Source: Planctomycetaceae bacterium | GTDB taxonomy: Bacteria; Planctomycetota; Planctomycetia; Pirellulales; Pirellulaceae | Assembly: GCA_024642765.1 (NCBI GenBank) | Contig: JAHEAM010000119.1 | Coordinates: forward strand, 1 to 9,690 | Length of the DNA: 9,690 nt | Direction: 5' to 3' | Shown here: in pieces, positions 1-7,256 of the stretch | How positions within the stretch are numbered: position 1 is the first letter of the stretch | How the letters are laid out: every line of letters begins with the position of its first letter | Notes under the pieces: model-generated | Databases searched by the model: none | What the model was told of the DNA's origin: nothing | What the model saw: the letters and a program-made list of their open reading frames with translations, nothing else | Made by a program: the position numbers and the translations under genes

Positions 1-1
1 G

Positions 2-1948
2 ATTTCGTTGGCGGCACGCGAGAACCTGGAAAATTTGACGTTCGTCATCAACTGCAATTTGCAACGCTTGGATGGACCCGTTCGCGGCAACGGAAAGATC
101 ATACAAGAACTCGAAGCGATCTTCCGCGGCGCTGGCTGGAACGTGATCAAAGTCGTTTGGGGCGAGGACTGGGATCCGCTTTTGGAAAACGATGATACCG
201 GATTGTTGGTCAAACGCATGGGCGAAGTTGTCGATGGACAATATCAAAAATATGTCGCGATGCCCGGTTCCTACATCCGCGAACATTTCTTTGGAAAGTA
301 CCCAGAGTTGCTTGAACTCGTGAAAAACTATTCCGATGAGAAGCTGGAACGTTTGCGTCGTGGCGGACACGATCCAAATAAAGTCTACGCTGCTTTCAAG
401 GCTGCGACCGAAACCAAAGGCCGCCCGTCCGTTATCTTGGTGAAGACAATCAAGGGCTATGGTTTGGGTGAAACCGGCGAGGGCCGCAACATAGCCCACA
501 ACATGAAGAAGCAAAATGAGCACGAACTGCTCGGGTTCCGCAACCGTTTCTCGGTACCTCTTTCAGACGACGACGCTCTAGCGATGAAATTTTATCGATT
601 CGCCGAAGGAAGCGCGGAACACAAATATCTGACGGAACGACGTCAAACTTTGGGTGGTTCAGTACCACGCCGAAACAATTCGCCCGTAAAGATTTCCGTA
701 CCTCGATTCGAAGAGTATCGCAACATTGTCGATCGCGACAATGGAAAAGAAATTTCGACGACGATGGGCTTCGTTCGTCTGCTCGGTCGGTTGTGCAAGG
801 ACAAAAAAATCGGCAAAAATATCGTTCCGATCGTGCCTGACGAATCGCGAACGTTTGGTATGGAAGGTTTATTCCGAGAAATTGGGATTTACGCACATGC
901 TGGGCAGCTTTACGAGCCCGTCGATTCCGATCAGTTGGCCTATTACAAAGAGGCGAGTGACGGACAACTTTTGGAGGAAGGTATCTCTGAGTGCGGTGCG
1001 TTGTCATCGTTCTGTGCAGCGGGTACAGCGTATTCGGCACATGGCGTGAATATGATTCCGTTCTACATTTATTACTCGATGTTTGGTTTTCAGCGCGTTG
1101 GCGATTCGATTTGGGCTGCGGCCGACATGCGAGCCAAAGGCTTCCTGATTGGCGGTACAGCGGGGCGGACGACATTAAATGGCGAAGGCTTGCAGCATCA
1201 AGACGGTCACAGTTTGTTGAATGCCATCGCCTTCCCGACAGTTCGCTCGTTCGATCCAGCATTTCATTACGAAACGGCCACTATCATTTTTGATGGCTTG
1301 AAACGTATGTACGAGGACAACGAAGCAGCCATCTATTACTTGATGGTTGGCAATGACAATTATGCAATGCCTGAAATGCCCGCTGGCGTCGAAGAGGGGA
1401 TTTGCAAGGGCCTGTATAAATTCCGTTCGCGCGAAGTGCCCAAGAGCAATTTGCACGTGAACTTGTTTGGAAGCGGTGCGATCATGATGAATGTGCTCCG
1501 GGCCCAAGAAATTTTGGCCGAACAATTCAACGTTTCAAGCGATGTGTGGAGCGCAACCAGTTACACTCAACTTCGGCGTGAAGCGCAGGAAGTCGCCCGC
1601 GAACGATTCTTGCATCCACTGAAAAAAGATACTCGCAAGAGCTATCTCGAAAGCGTGCTGGAGGGCGTGAAAGGTCCGTTTGTGGCCGCAAGCGATTATG
1701 TTCGGGCGCATTCGGAGCAAATCTCGCAGTTCATGCCGGGACCATACATGGCACTTGGTACGGATGGAATGGGCCGCAGCGAGACACGTCAGGCTCTTCG
1801 TCGACACTTTGAAGTCGACGCAGAGTTTGTTACGATTGCAGCCTTGTATCAACTTGCGCAGTTGAAGCAACTCGACTATGAAACGGTCGCCAAGGCCATC
1901 AAGGACTTGGGAATCGACGCCGAAAAAGTCAATCCGCTGTACGCCTGA
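2..1948 (+). CDS. aceE: Pyruvate dehydrogenase E1 component, homodimeric type (5' end outside window)
   Basis: This is the thiamine-diphosphate-dependent E1 of the pyruvate dehydrogenase complex. It decarboxylates pyruvate and reductively acetylates the lipoyl group of E2 in the cytoplasm. The frame is open from the first bases, and its first visible residues align with about residue 242 of the 887-residue E. coli AceE, so roughly 240 N-terminal residues, including the GDG half of the ThDP motif, are missing. The other half, VINCNLQRLDGPV, is at visible residues 15-27. With that offset the active-site loop histidine (NIAH, visible residue 166) falls at E. coli H407. The cofactor-activating glutamate (GISECGA, visible residue 330) falls at E571. 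Other conserved blocks are RTFGMEGLFR, MIPFYIYYSMFGFQR, TTLNGEGLQHQDGHS and the C-terminal GTDGMGRSETR...HFEVDAEFV. The frame is intact, with no frameshift. aceF follows on the same strand, which supports the assignment. The identity is secure; the true start is off the window. Confidence 0.97.
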   Translation: MSLAARENLENLTFVINCNLQRLDGPVRGNGKIIQELEAIFRGAGWNVIKVVWGEDWDPLLENDDTGLLVKRMGEVVDGQYQKYVAMPGSYIREHFFGKYPELLELVKNYSDEKLERLRRGGHDPNKVYAAFKAATETKGRPSVILVKTIKGYGLGETGEGRNIAHNMKKQNEHELLGFRNRFSVPLSDDDALAMKFYRFAEGSAEHKYLTERRQTLGGSVPRRNNSPVKISVPRFEEYRNIVDRDNGKEISTTMGFVRLLGRLCKDKKIGKNIVPIVPDESRTFGMEGLFREIGIYAHAGQLYEPVDSDQLAYYKEASDGQLLEEGISECGALSSFCAAGTAYSAHGVNMIPFYIYYSMFGFQRVGDSIWAAADMRAKGFLIGGTAGRTTLNGEGLQHQDGHSLLNAIAFPTVRSFDPAFHYETATIIFDGLKRMYEDNEAAIYYLMVGNDNYAMPEMPAGVEEGICKGLYKFRSREVPKSNLHVNLFGSGAIMMNVLRAQEILAEQFNVSSDVWSATSYTQLRREAQEVARERFLHPLKKDTRKSYLESVLEGVKGPFVAASDYVRAHSEQISQFMPGPYMALGTDGMGRSETRQALRRHFEVDAEFVTIAALYQLAQLKQLDYETVAKAIKDLGIDAEKVNPLYA

Positions 1949-2082
1949 AAAGCGACCGACGGCGGTTAAGACCTCGGGAATTAGTTGGCATGAGTCAAAG
2001 GCAATTGGTCCACTCAGATGCGCTTGCGGAAAGCTGTAAAACACTCGAGTGCTGATAAATTCGAAGGCTAATTCTAATCGCC

Positions 2083-2102
2083 CTAAAAGACGTCAGTTTT
2101 AG
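2083..2102 (+). promoter_or_regulatory. Small inverted repeat in the aceE-aceF gap
   Basis: CTAAAA and TTTTAG form a perfect 6-base inverted repeat around an 8-base centre that contains the palindrome GACGTC. It lies 48 bases before the aceF start codon. It could be an operator or a weak RNA hairpin in the aceF leader. The stem is AT-rich and no U-run follows, so it is not a convincing terminator. A second palindrome, CACTCGAGTG, lies at 2042-2051. I see no good promoter hexamers in this gap. Confidence 0.2.
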
Positions 2103-2149
2103 AAACAAAATACGACAATTCAAACCTATTAAGCGACGACCTCGATAAC

Positions 2150-3520
2150 ATGGCAATTGAAATCAAAGTTCCGGTATTGGGTGAAGGTGTGGACTCGGGT
2201 GACGTTCTCGATGTCTTCGTAAATGTAGGCGATGTGATAAAAATCGACGATGGAATTGTGGAGCTTGAAACGGACAAAGCCACCGTCACGGTGCCATCGA
2301 CTTACGCCGGAAAAGTCGTTTCAATTAATGTTAAATCGGGTGACTCAGTAGCGGTCGGTCAAGTCCTTGTGACCCTTGAAAGTTTGGATGCTGCGAAGCC
2401 TGAAACCGTGAAGCCTGCTCCGGCTCCAGAGCCAGCAAAACCCGCGGCATCGCCGGCAACAGCTGAAACGCCACCGTCTGTTACGGCTCCAATTCCAAAA
2501 GCTTCATCACCAGCTCTTGCACCTCAACCAGCCTCATCGCCTGCCCCACAAACTTCAGTTGCGGCGTCTGAATCGGCGACGTCGGAGCTGGGGTTGATTC
2601 CAGCCGGTCCAGCGATGCGACGGTTCGCGCGAGAGGTAGGGGTTGATCTGCGTACAGTGGATGGAACCGGGCCGTCCGGACGAATCACTCGGGATGATAT
2701 CTTAGGTGTTGTGCGATCGGGCGGCCCCAAATCTGGGGCACGGGCAGATGTCATGTTGGCACCTAGTTCTGCGTCCACATCTCAATCGGTTTCCCCAACG
2801 GCGACCTCGGACGCGTACGGCGCAGTCCGCGTTGAACGCATGTCAAAAATTCGGGCGACCATCGCGCAAAAGATGCATGAGTCGTGGTCGACGGTGCCTC
2901 GCGTAACCAATTTCGATGACGCAGATGTCACGGACCTCGATTTGATCCGGCAGAGTAATAAGAAGGATTACGAAGCTCGCGGTATCAAACTCACAGCCAT
3001 GCCGTTCTTGGTCAAGGCTGTAGCGATGTCTCTCAAGGCACATCCGACCATCAATGCCGCTATTGACACTCAGCAGAAACAAGTTGTTTTTAAAGAATAC
3101 GTGAACGTTGGAATCGCCGTCGATACAGATCGCGGACTCGTTGTACCTTCGTTGCGAAACGCTGATAAATTGGCGATCCCCGATATCGCGAGGAACCTGC
3201 ACGAAATTGCTACGAACGTTCGAGAAGGGAAATTTTCAGTCGACGATTTGCGCGGCGGAACTTTTACCATTTCCAATCTTGGTGCAATTGGCGGAACCTA
3301 TTCGACTCCTATTATTAATATTCCGGAAACGGCCATCTTGCTGGTGGGCCGTTCACGTAAACTGCCGGTCGTCGTCGGTGACCAGGTTGTCGTACGCCTA
3401 ATGATGCCCTTAAGTTTGTCGTATGACCATCGACTGATTGATGGTGCCACGGCTGCTCGGTTTTTGAACGACGTTATTGGATATCTTGAAGCTCCTAGTC
3501 GCTTGCTGCTCGCTCTCTAA
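2150..3520 (+). CDS. aceF: Pyruvate dehydrogenase E2, dihydrolipoyllysine-residue acetyltransferase
   Basis: This is the core subunit of the pyruvate dehydrogenase complex. It accepts the acetyl group from E1 on a swinging lipoyl arm and transfers it to CoA. The 456 residues show the standard order. A single lipoyl domain occupies about residues 1-77, with the lipoylated lysine K43 in ELETDKATV. A mobile linker rich in Ala, Pro and Ser covers about 82-147. A peripheral subunit-binding domain lies at about 150-187 (AGPAMRRFAREVGVDL, GPSGRITRDDIL). A second Ala/Ser/Pro linker follows, then the catalytic acetyltransferase domain from about 222 to the end. The catalytic HxxxDG motif is HRLIDG, with H427 and D431. 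One lipoyl domain is fewer than the three of E. coli but is common elsewhere. The ATG start fits the family N-terminus exactly, although no Shine-Dalgarno sequence precedes it. The gene follows aceE by 201 bases, so it may be an operon partner or have its own promoter. The assignment to E2p rather than a 2-oxoglutarate or branched-chain E2 rests on the adjacent aceE. Confidence 0.95.
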   Translation: MAIEIKVPVLGEGVDSGDVLDVFVNVGDVIKIDDGIVELETDKATVTVPSTYAGKVVSINVKSGDSVAVGQVLVTLESLDAAKPETVKPAPAPEPAKPAASPATAETPPSVTAPIPKASSPALAPQPASSPAPQTSVAASESATSELGLIPAGPAMRRFAREVGVDLRTVDGTGPSGRITRDDILGVVRSGGPKSGARADVMLAPSSASTSQSVSPTATSDAYGAVRVERMSKIRATIAQKMHESWSTVPRVTNFDDADVTDLDLIRQSNKKDYEARGIKLTAMPFLVKAVAMSLKAHPTINAAIDTQQKQVVFKEYVNVGIAVDTDRGLVVPSLRNADKLAIPDIARNLHEIATNVREGKFSVDDLRGGTFTISNLGAIGGTYSTPIINIPETAILLVGRSRKLPVVVGDQVVVRLMMPLSLSYDHRLIDGATAARFLNDVIGYLEAPSRLLLAL

Positions 3521-3570
3521 GCTAAGCTGGAGTGATCAAACACAATTTAGTTGCAACGATCAAAATCTAG

Positions 3571-3852
3571 GCCCGACTTGCCGGTTTTGAATTTTCATTT
3601 TATGAACTGGTGGTTTTCAATCGATTAGCCGGCGGTTGCAGCGAAGCGACTTTCACCGGGAGACAGTTGCGATCCAACAGCATCCGGAAGGCATGCCAGC
3701 GATTCTGAGCTTGATATCATTACAGGATCGGTTTTATTGTTGCCAATGGTTTTAGCGATGGCCCTCGTTAGTCGCTCGCTTATCAATGGCTAAACGCTAA
3801 AATCACTGTGGGATATGCGAATGATGCAACTTCAAAACCGGGCGTTGCGGGC
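3571..3852. repeat. Long imperfect inverted repeat filling most of the 3521-3950 gap
   Basis: The two ends of this roughly 280-base stretch are inverted copies of each other. Reading inward from both ends, the blocks occur in the same order at nearly the same spacing: GCCCG (3571-3575 and 3848-3852), CCGGTTTTGAA (3581-3591 and 3831-3841), TTAGCC (3625-3630 and 3788-3793), and AGCGA(A)GCGACT (3640-3651 and 3770-3780, one base different in length). The apex, about 3652-3769, is not obviously paired, although TTTTAGCG at 3750-3757 can pair with 3795-3802. No convincing open frame crosses it and no clear target-site duplication flanks it. It may be a non-autonomous element with inverted ends, a REP-like cluster, or a structured leader or small RNA. 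The rest of the gap, 3521-3570 and 3853-3950, shows nothing I recognise beyond the putative upstream region of the M24 peptidase gene. Confidence 0.5.
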
Positions 3853-3950
3853 TCGTGAATCGCTTAGCTCCAATCAATACGAGATCGAGTGCAGCGTGTA
3901 AGTCGATAAATCGCGTCCCTTACTTTTTCGATTGCGAGGCTTCAGGATCT

Positions 3951-5057
3951 ATGGCACAAAAATGTTTTATCGATCGCGTTTCTCGTCTGCGTCGCAGGCT
4001 TAAAGCCGAGGGGCTTACTAATCTCTTTGTAAGTAGCCCAATCAACATCACCTATCTTACCGGATTCACAGGCGATGCATCCTATCTGCTGATCACGCCG
4101 AAAGACCTTGTGCTGATTAGCGACTCTCGATTTACAACGCAAATCGAGGAGGAGTGTCCAGGGCTGAAGTGCGAGATCAAAAGCGATAGCGTCAGCACAA
4201 TTAAATCCGCAGCTGCTCTGATTACGAAACTTAAGCTGTCTTCGCTAGCCATCGAAGGTCACGTGGTTAGCAAGGCCGCATTTGACGATTGGTCCAATTT
4301 GATGGCGAGTTGCAATTTGGTTTGCACAAGCGGTCAGGTAGAAGCGTTGCGAGCAATCAAAGATTCACTTGAGATTGCAACGATCCGCAAGTCAATCGAA
4401 ATTAATGAACGTGCATTCATGATCATACGCGAACAACTGCGTGGTGACCAAACCGAACGCGAGATTGGTCACAACCTAGAACATCAAGCCCGCAAGCTGG
4501 GAGCGGAAGGAAGTGCTTTTCCGCCGATCGTCGGCGTTGGGGCGCGGGCTGCACTGCCGCACGCGACGCTTACGAAACAAACGGTCGAATCGAGTCCATT
4601 TGTTTTAATTGATTGGGGAACGCGTTATCGCGGTTACGCAAGTGACTTAACGCGAATCTTGATTACCGGCAAATGCCCGCCAAAGTTTGAAAAAATTTAC
4701 GAGATTGTCCGCCAAGCACAACTCGCTGCCATTGCGATGATCAAGCCCGGCGTGGATTGCCAATTCATAGATCGCACGGCTCGCGACCTGATCGCCAAGG
4801 CAGGTTTTGATAAGTATTTTGGGCATGGACTCGGACACGGGTTCGGTTTGCAGGTTCATGAATGCCCCTCGTTTTCACCGACGCGTCCTGGCGGTTTGCT
4901 TGAAGCGGGAATGGTAGTGACGGTCGAACCAGGCATCTATTTACCAGGTTTCGGTGGTGTTCGAATTGAAGACGATGTCCTAGTGACATCTGACGGACAC
5001 GAGGTCCTGAGTACTTTGCCAACAGACTACGAATCGGCATACTGTCGATTGCTCTAG
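3951..5057 (+). CDS. M24 family metallopeptidase, Xaa-Pro aminopeptidase type
   Basis: This is a cytoplasmic two-metal peptidase of the pita-bread fold, expected to release N-terminal residues preceding proline or to act on X-Pro dipeptides. The 368 residues comprise a creatinase-like N-terminal domain (about 1-130; RVSRLRRRL, NITYLTGFTGDASYLLI) and the catalytic domain (about 140-360). All five expected metal ligands are present: D221 (DWGTRY), D232 (SDLTR), H296 (GHGLGHG), E326 (VEPGIY) and E340 (RIEDDV). H292 and H303 sit at the positions of the catalytic histidines. The frame runs upstream to a GTG at 3855, but those 32 extra residues do not look like the family and would begin just beyond the inverted repeat. 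The ATG at 3951 gives a family-like N-terminus and length and has GAGG 11 bases upstream, so I prefer it. The exact specificity (PepP, PepQ or YpdF-like) cannot be settled from sequence. The stop lies 44 bases from the end of the convergent downstream gene. Confidence 0.9.
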   Translation: MAQKCFIDRVSRLRRRLKAEGLTNLFVSSPINITYLTGFTGDASYLLITPKDLVLISDSRFTTQIEEECPGLKCEIKSDSVSTIKSAAALITKLKLSSLAIEGHVVSKAAFDDWSNLMASCNLVCTSGQVEALRAIKDSLEIATIRKSIEINERAFMIIREQLRGDQTEREIGHNLEHQARKLGAEGSAFPPIVGVGARAALPHATLTKQTVESSPFVLIDWGTRYRGYASDLTRILITGKCPPKFEKIYEIVRQAQLAAIAMIKPGVDCQFIDRTARDLIAKAGFDKYFGHGLGHGFGLQVHECPSFSPTRPGGLLEAGMVVTVEPGIYLPGFGGVRIEDDVLVTSDGHEVLSTLPTDYESAYCRLL

Positions 5058-5097
5058 TGCCCGCCTTTTGGGACAGGCTCTTAGTTGAACAAACGAC

Positions 5098-5119
5098 GGC
5101 ATTACTGTTTGATAATGCC
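5098..5119. terminator. Possible hairpin between convergent genes
   Basis: GGCATTA (5098-5104) and TAATGCC (5113-5119) form a perfect 7-base stem with an 8-base loop. The hairpin overlaps the stop codon of the minus-strand signal peptidase-like gene and lies 41 bases after the stop of the M24 peptidase gene. No clean run of T follows on either strand, so a role as an intrinsic terminator is only a guess from its position. Confidence 0.3.
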
Positions 5120-6415
5120 CAATACCTGTGACCTCGGCACGAATTCTACTGGGGAATTTCTGCTATCCCGCGAGACGGGAAGATTATCCCCGAGTACAAA
5201 GTAGGAATTGTCAGGGATTGTTGTACCTTCGGGGCGGTTGACAGCGTGTTCTTCCCAGTCGGTCGAAGTCTCATCATAAAAGTACAAATCTCGCCAAATG
5301 CGAACCCGCCGAAGGCTGCCATACCCTTGAATCGCTTCCCATTCCAAAAACGGCGTTTGGAATTGGTTTGAGGAATCTGTCTCGGCAACGTCGTATTGAA
5401 TCATTTCCGTTTCGTTGACACATACAAATATTTGATGGTCGATTGCGGCAACAACAAGTAATAAATCGTCTCGTGCTAAAGAAGTTGGGTGCATCTTCTT
5501 AGTAAGTAACTCAGTACCATTTCTGAGTTCAACGCAACCTTCTGAAACCACAATTGAAAGCCAGCGGCCAAACGCAAACACGTTCGTTCGCAACACGGCG
5601 TCTGCCGACAATGAAACGTTCATTTCAAAAATGCCGTCACCCATCGGATGAAAACGTCTGCTGGTATTTTGGTTCTCGGCATAATAGTCTTCTAACGGAA
5701 AGTACTTCGGCATCGACTCTGAGTCCTGAGAGATGGATGTGCATCGCTCATGTTGGTAAACAAGTTTACCGTAGTGGGGGCCAGTTGAAATCGCTTCGAA
5801 ACGCCATATCGAGTTGTCGCAGAACCAGGTTTGTTCGTTGGGTTCCGCTGCAAATCTTGCTTGCATCAAATTTGCGGAGTCGAACATCAGCACGCGCGTC
5901 GCAAGAATCGCGGGCCATGCCTTTTGAACCCTGGCTCCGTTGATAAACAAATCGCCGTTTTGAAACTGAAGCCGTTCACCTGGCAGGCCGACGATTCGTT
6001 TGATTCGGCCAGAGGTCGTATTTGCTGTCGGCATGAGCGCTACGACATCCCAGCGGTTGAGTGAGCTTGCTGTATTGATTTCGCAGATTTCTGCAGGCAC
6101 AGCTACGCCTTTGGACCAAGTGGTGGGGTGACTGCAGTTTGGACAGATCGCAGTTTCGTTTATCGGTTTTTGGCTAATGGAGCTTCGGAATTGGAAACGG
6201 CAATTTTCGCAATCGAAGCGAACGGACTCCCCATAAAAATGAGGAACCATCGAATCTCCACTGATGATTGCTGTGCGCGAATTGCTTTGTTGGCAACTAG
6301 TCAACATAATCGAGACTACGGCGCAACTGATAGCGATTCGGTTAATCGCATTCGGAAGTGTAATCGCCCGAGTCGGCTGCAATTTTGGAATTCGAATTCG
6401 ACGGAATAAATGCAT
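5102..6415 (-). CDS. Signal peptidase I-like (S26) protein with large inserts and a lipobox
   Basis: This resembles a signal peptidase I, a membrane-bound Ser/Lys protease that removes signal peptides outside the cytoplasmic membrane. Numbering is from the ATG at 6415 (437 residues). Box B is SGDSMVP with nucleophile S55. Box D is GRIKRIVGLPGE with general base K139. Box E is VLGDN...SRDSR at about 408-419. Between boxes B and D are two CxxC pairs (C69/C72, C91/C94), a zinc-ribbon-like insert. Between boxes D and E are about 220 extra residues rich in predicted beta strands. The N-terminus has a basic stretch, a short hydrophobic run (IAISCAVVSIML) and LTSC, a good lipobox at C41, followed by QQSN; a normal membrane anchor would be longer. 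The frame is also open to an ATG at 6460, but that overlaps the divergent gene by 51 bases, so 6415 is preferred. I believe planctomycetal signal peptidases carry inserts of this kind. The family is secure; an actual signal peptidase role is likely but not certain. Confidence 0.85.
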   Translation of the reverse strand: MHLFRRIRIPKLQPTRAITLPNAINRIAISCAVVSIMLTSCQQSNSRTAIISGDSMVPHFYGESVRFDCENCRFQFRSSISQKPINETAICPNCSHPTTWSKGVAVPAEICEINTASSLNRWDVVALMPTANTTSGRIKRIVGLPGERLQFQNGDLFINGARVQKAWPAILATRVLMFDSANLMQARFAAEPNEQTWFCDNSIWRFEAISTGPHYGKLVYQHERCTSISQDSESMPKYFPLEDYYAENQNTSRRFHPMGDGIFEMNVSLSADAVLRTNVFAFGRWLSIVVSEGCVELRNGTELLTKKMHPTSLARDDLLLVVAAIDHQIFVCVNETEMIQYDVAETDSSNQFQTPFLEWEAIQGYGSLRRVRIWRDLYFYDETSTDWEEHAVNRPEGTTIPDNSYFVLGDNLPVSRDSRNSPVEFVPRSQVLGIIKQ

Positions 6416-7165
6416 AAAACTTACGAAAATCCATCGGGTCAGGATAATGGCTTGGCACATTCCAGAAAAACGGCTTGGACAATTGCTGCCATTTTGTTGA
6501 TTACCATTCTACCGTTTTTGTTCATTGGGCCATGGATGGAGGCGACGATTGAGGGCTTCTTTACTGGCGAATCGCAGAATGCGTTAGGAAACACGGAGCA
6601 ATTGCAAAAGTCCGTTTGGGGTATTGAGCGTGAGTTTTTGGAACAAAACTCGTTCGCAGGTTCCGCGGCAATCATCGCGCTATTGATTGCTGATATTTTA
6701 TTGCCGATTCCGAGTAGTTTTGTTTGCACGTTTTCTGGGGCTTGGTTTGGTTGGTTGCTAGGTGGTTTGGTCAATTGGATAGGGCTGTGTCTGTCTGCTT
6801 ACATTGGATTCAGAATGGCTCGTTTCGTTGCTGGACGTCACGCTGGGACATCGAAATCGGAAGGGCAAGGCGAAACCGATTCGAACAGCGAAGAGCGCAA
6901 CAACATTGGGCCATGGTTGGTCGCATTTTGTCGCGGGCTGCCCGTGTTGGCCGAAGGCACTGTGTTGTTTGCTGGGGCGCGGCGTTGGGTGTTCATCCGA
7001 TTGGCAGGCCCGGTGGCTATTGCCAACTTGGTTTTAGCATTCGGATATTCTACCCTCGGAGCATTTGCCATCGAGCAGGATTGGCTTTCGATAGCACTTG
7101 GCGTCTCGTTGGCGATTCCTGTAATACCACTGCTCGTTTATTGGTGGAGAAAACGCGAGAAATAA
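6410..7165 (+). CDS. DedA/VTT (TVP38/TMEM64-like) integral membrane protein
   Basis: This is a 251-residue polytopic inner-membrane protein of the DedA/VTT superfamily. Members are linked to lipid scrambling or undecaprenyl-phosphate and phospholipid transport, and to envelope homeostasis; the substrate here is unknown. Membrane segments are visible at about 21-41, 80-100, 103-127, 173-192, 199-220 and 225-245. The VTT signature is seen as LPIPSSFVCTFSGAWFG followed by a glycine-rich helix, and as the later CRGLPVLAEGTVLFAG block, which corresponds to the arginine-proline re-entrant region of the family. A charged hydrophilic loop of about 25 residues (about 142-166) separates the two halves. 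The ATG start has only a weak GGA upstream and overlaps the start of the divergent signal peptidase-like gene. The next gene, upp, begins 91 bases downstream. The superfamily call is good; a particular gene name is not justified. Confidence 0.8.
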   Translation: MHKTYENPSGQDNGLAHSRKTAWTIAAILLITILPFLFIGPWMEATIEGFFTGESQNALGNTEQLQKSVWGIEREFLEQNSFAGSAAIIALLIADILLPIPSSFVCTFSGAWFGWLLGGLVNWIGLCLSAYIGFRMARFVAGRHAGTSKSEGQGETDSNSEERNNIGPWLVAFCRGLPVLAEGTVLFAGARRWVFIRLAGPVAIANLVLAFGYSTLGAFAIEQDWLSIALGVSLAIPVIPLLVYWWRKREK

Positions 7166-7256
7166 GGTGGCCCGTGGATTACTTCTTTCTCTGAAATGTT
7201 TTGTCAAATAGAATTGAGGCATCGGATTTGATGGTCTTCTTCAAGCAACGACTAAA

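Noticed and set aside
450..1262. A 270-codon open frame on the minus strand within aceE
   Set aside because: It is antisense to a strongly conserved enzyme. Its product is rich in Arg, Cys and Ser, with no domain pattern, as expected for a shadow of a codon-biased gene.
3571..3852. Integron attC site or known riboswitch as the explanation for the inverted repeat
   Set aside because: The stretch is longer than a usual attC, the characteristic core sites are not evident, no integrase is nearby, and I recognise no riboswitch class or related ligand gene.
3855..3950. A 32-residue N-terminal extension of the M24 peptidase from GTG 3855
   Set aside because: The extension has no family similarity and no signal peptide pattern, and it begins at the edge of the inverted repeat. 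ATG 3951 matches the family start.
6416..6460. Upstream ATG at 6460 for the signal peptidase-like gene
   Set aside because: It would overlap the divergent DedA-type coding region by 51 bases and adds a stretch that is not part of a normal signal region. It cannot be fully excluded.
7201..7230. Possible promoter (TTGTCA with a downstream AT-rich element) before upp
   Set aside because: The hexamer at the proper spacing is a poor match to a -10 element, so no promoter can be supported.
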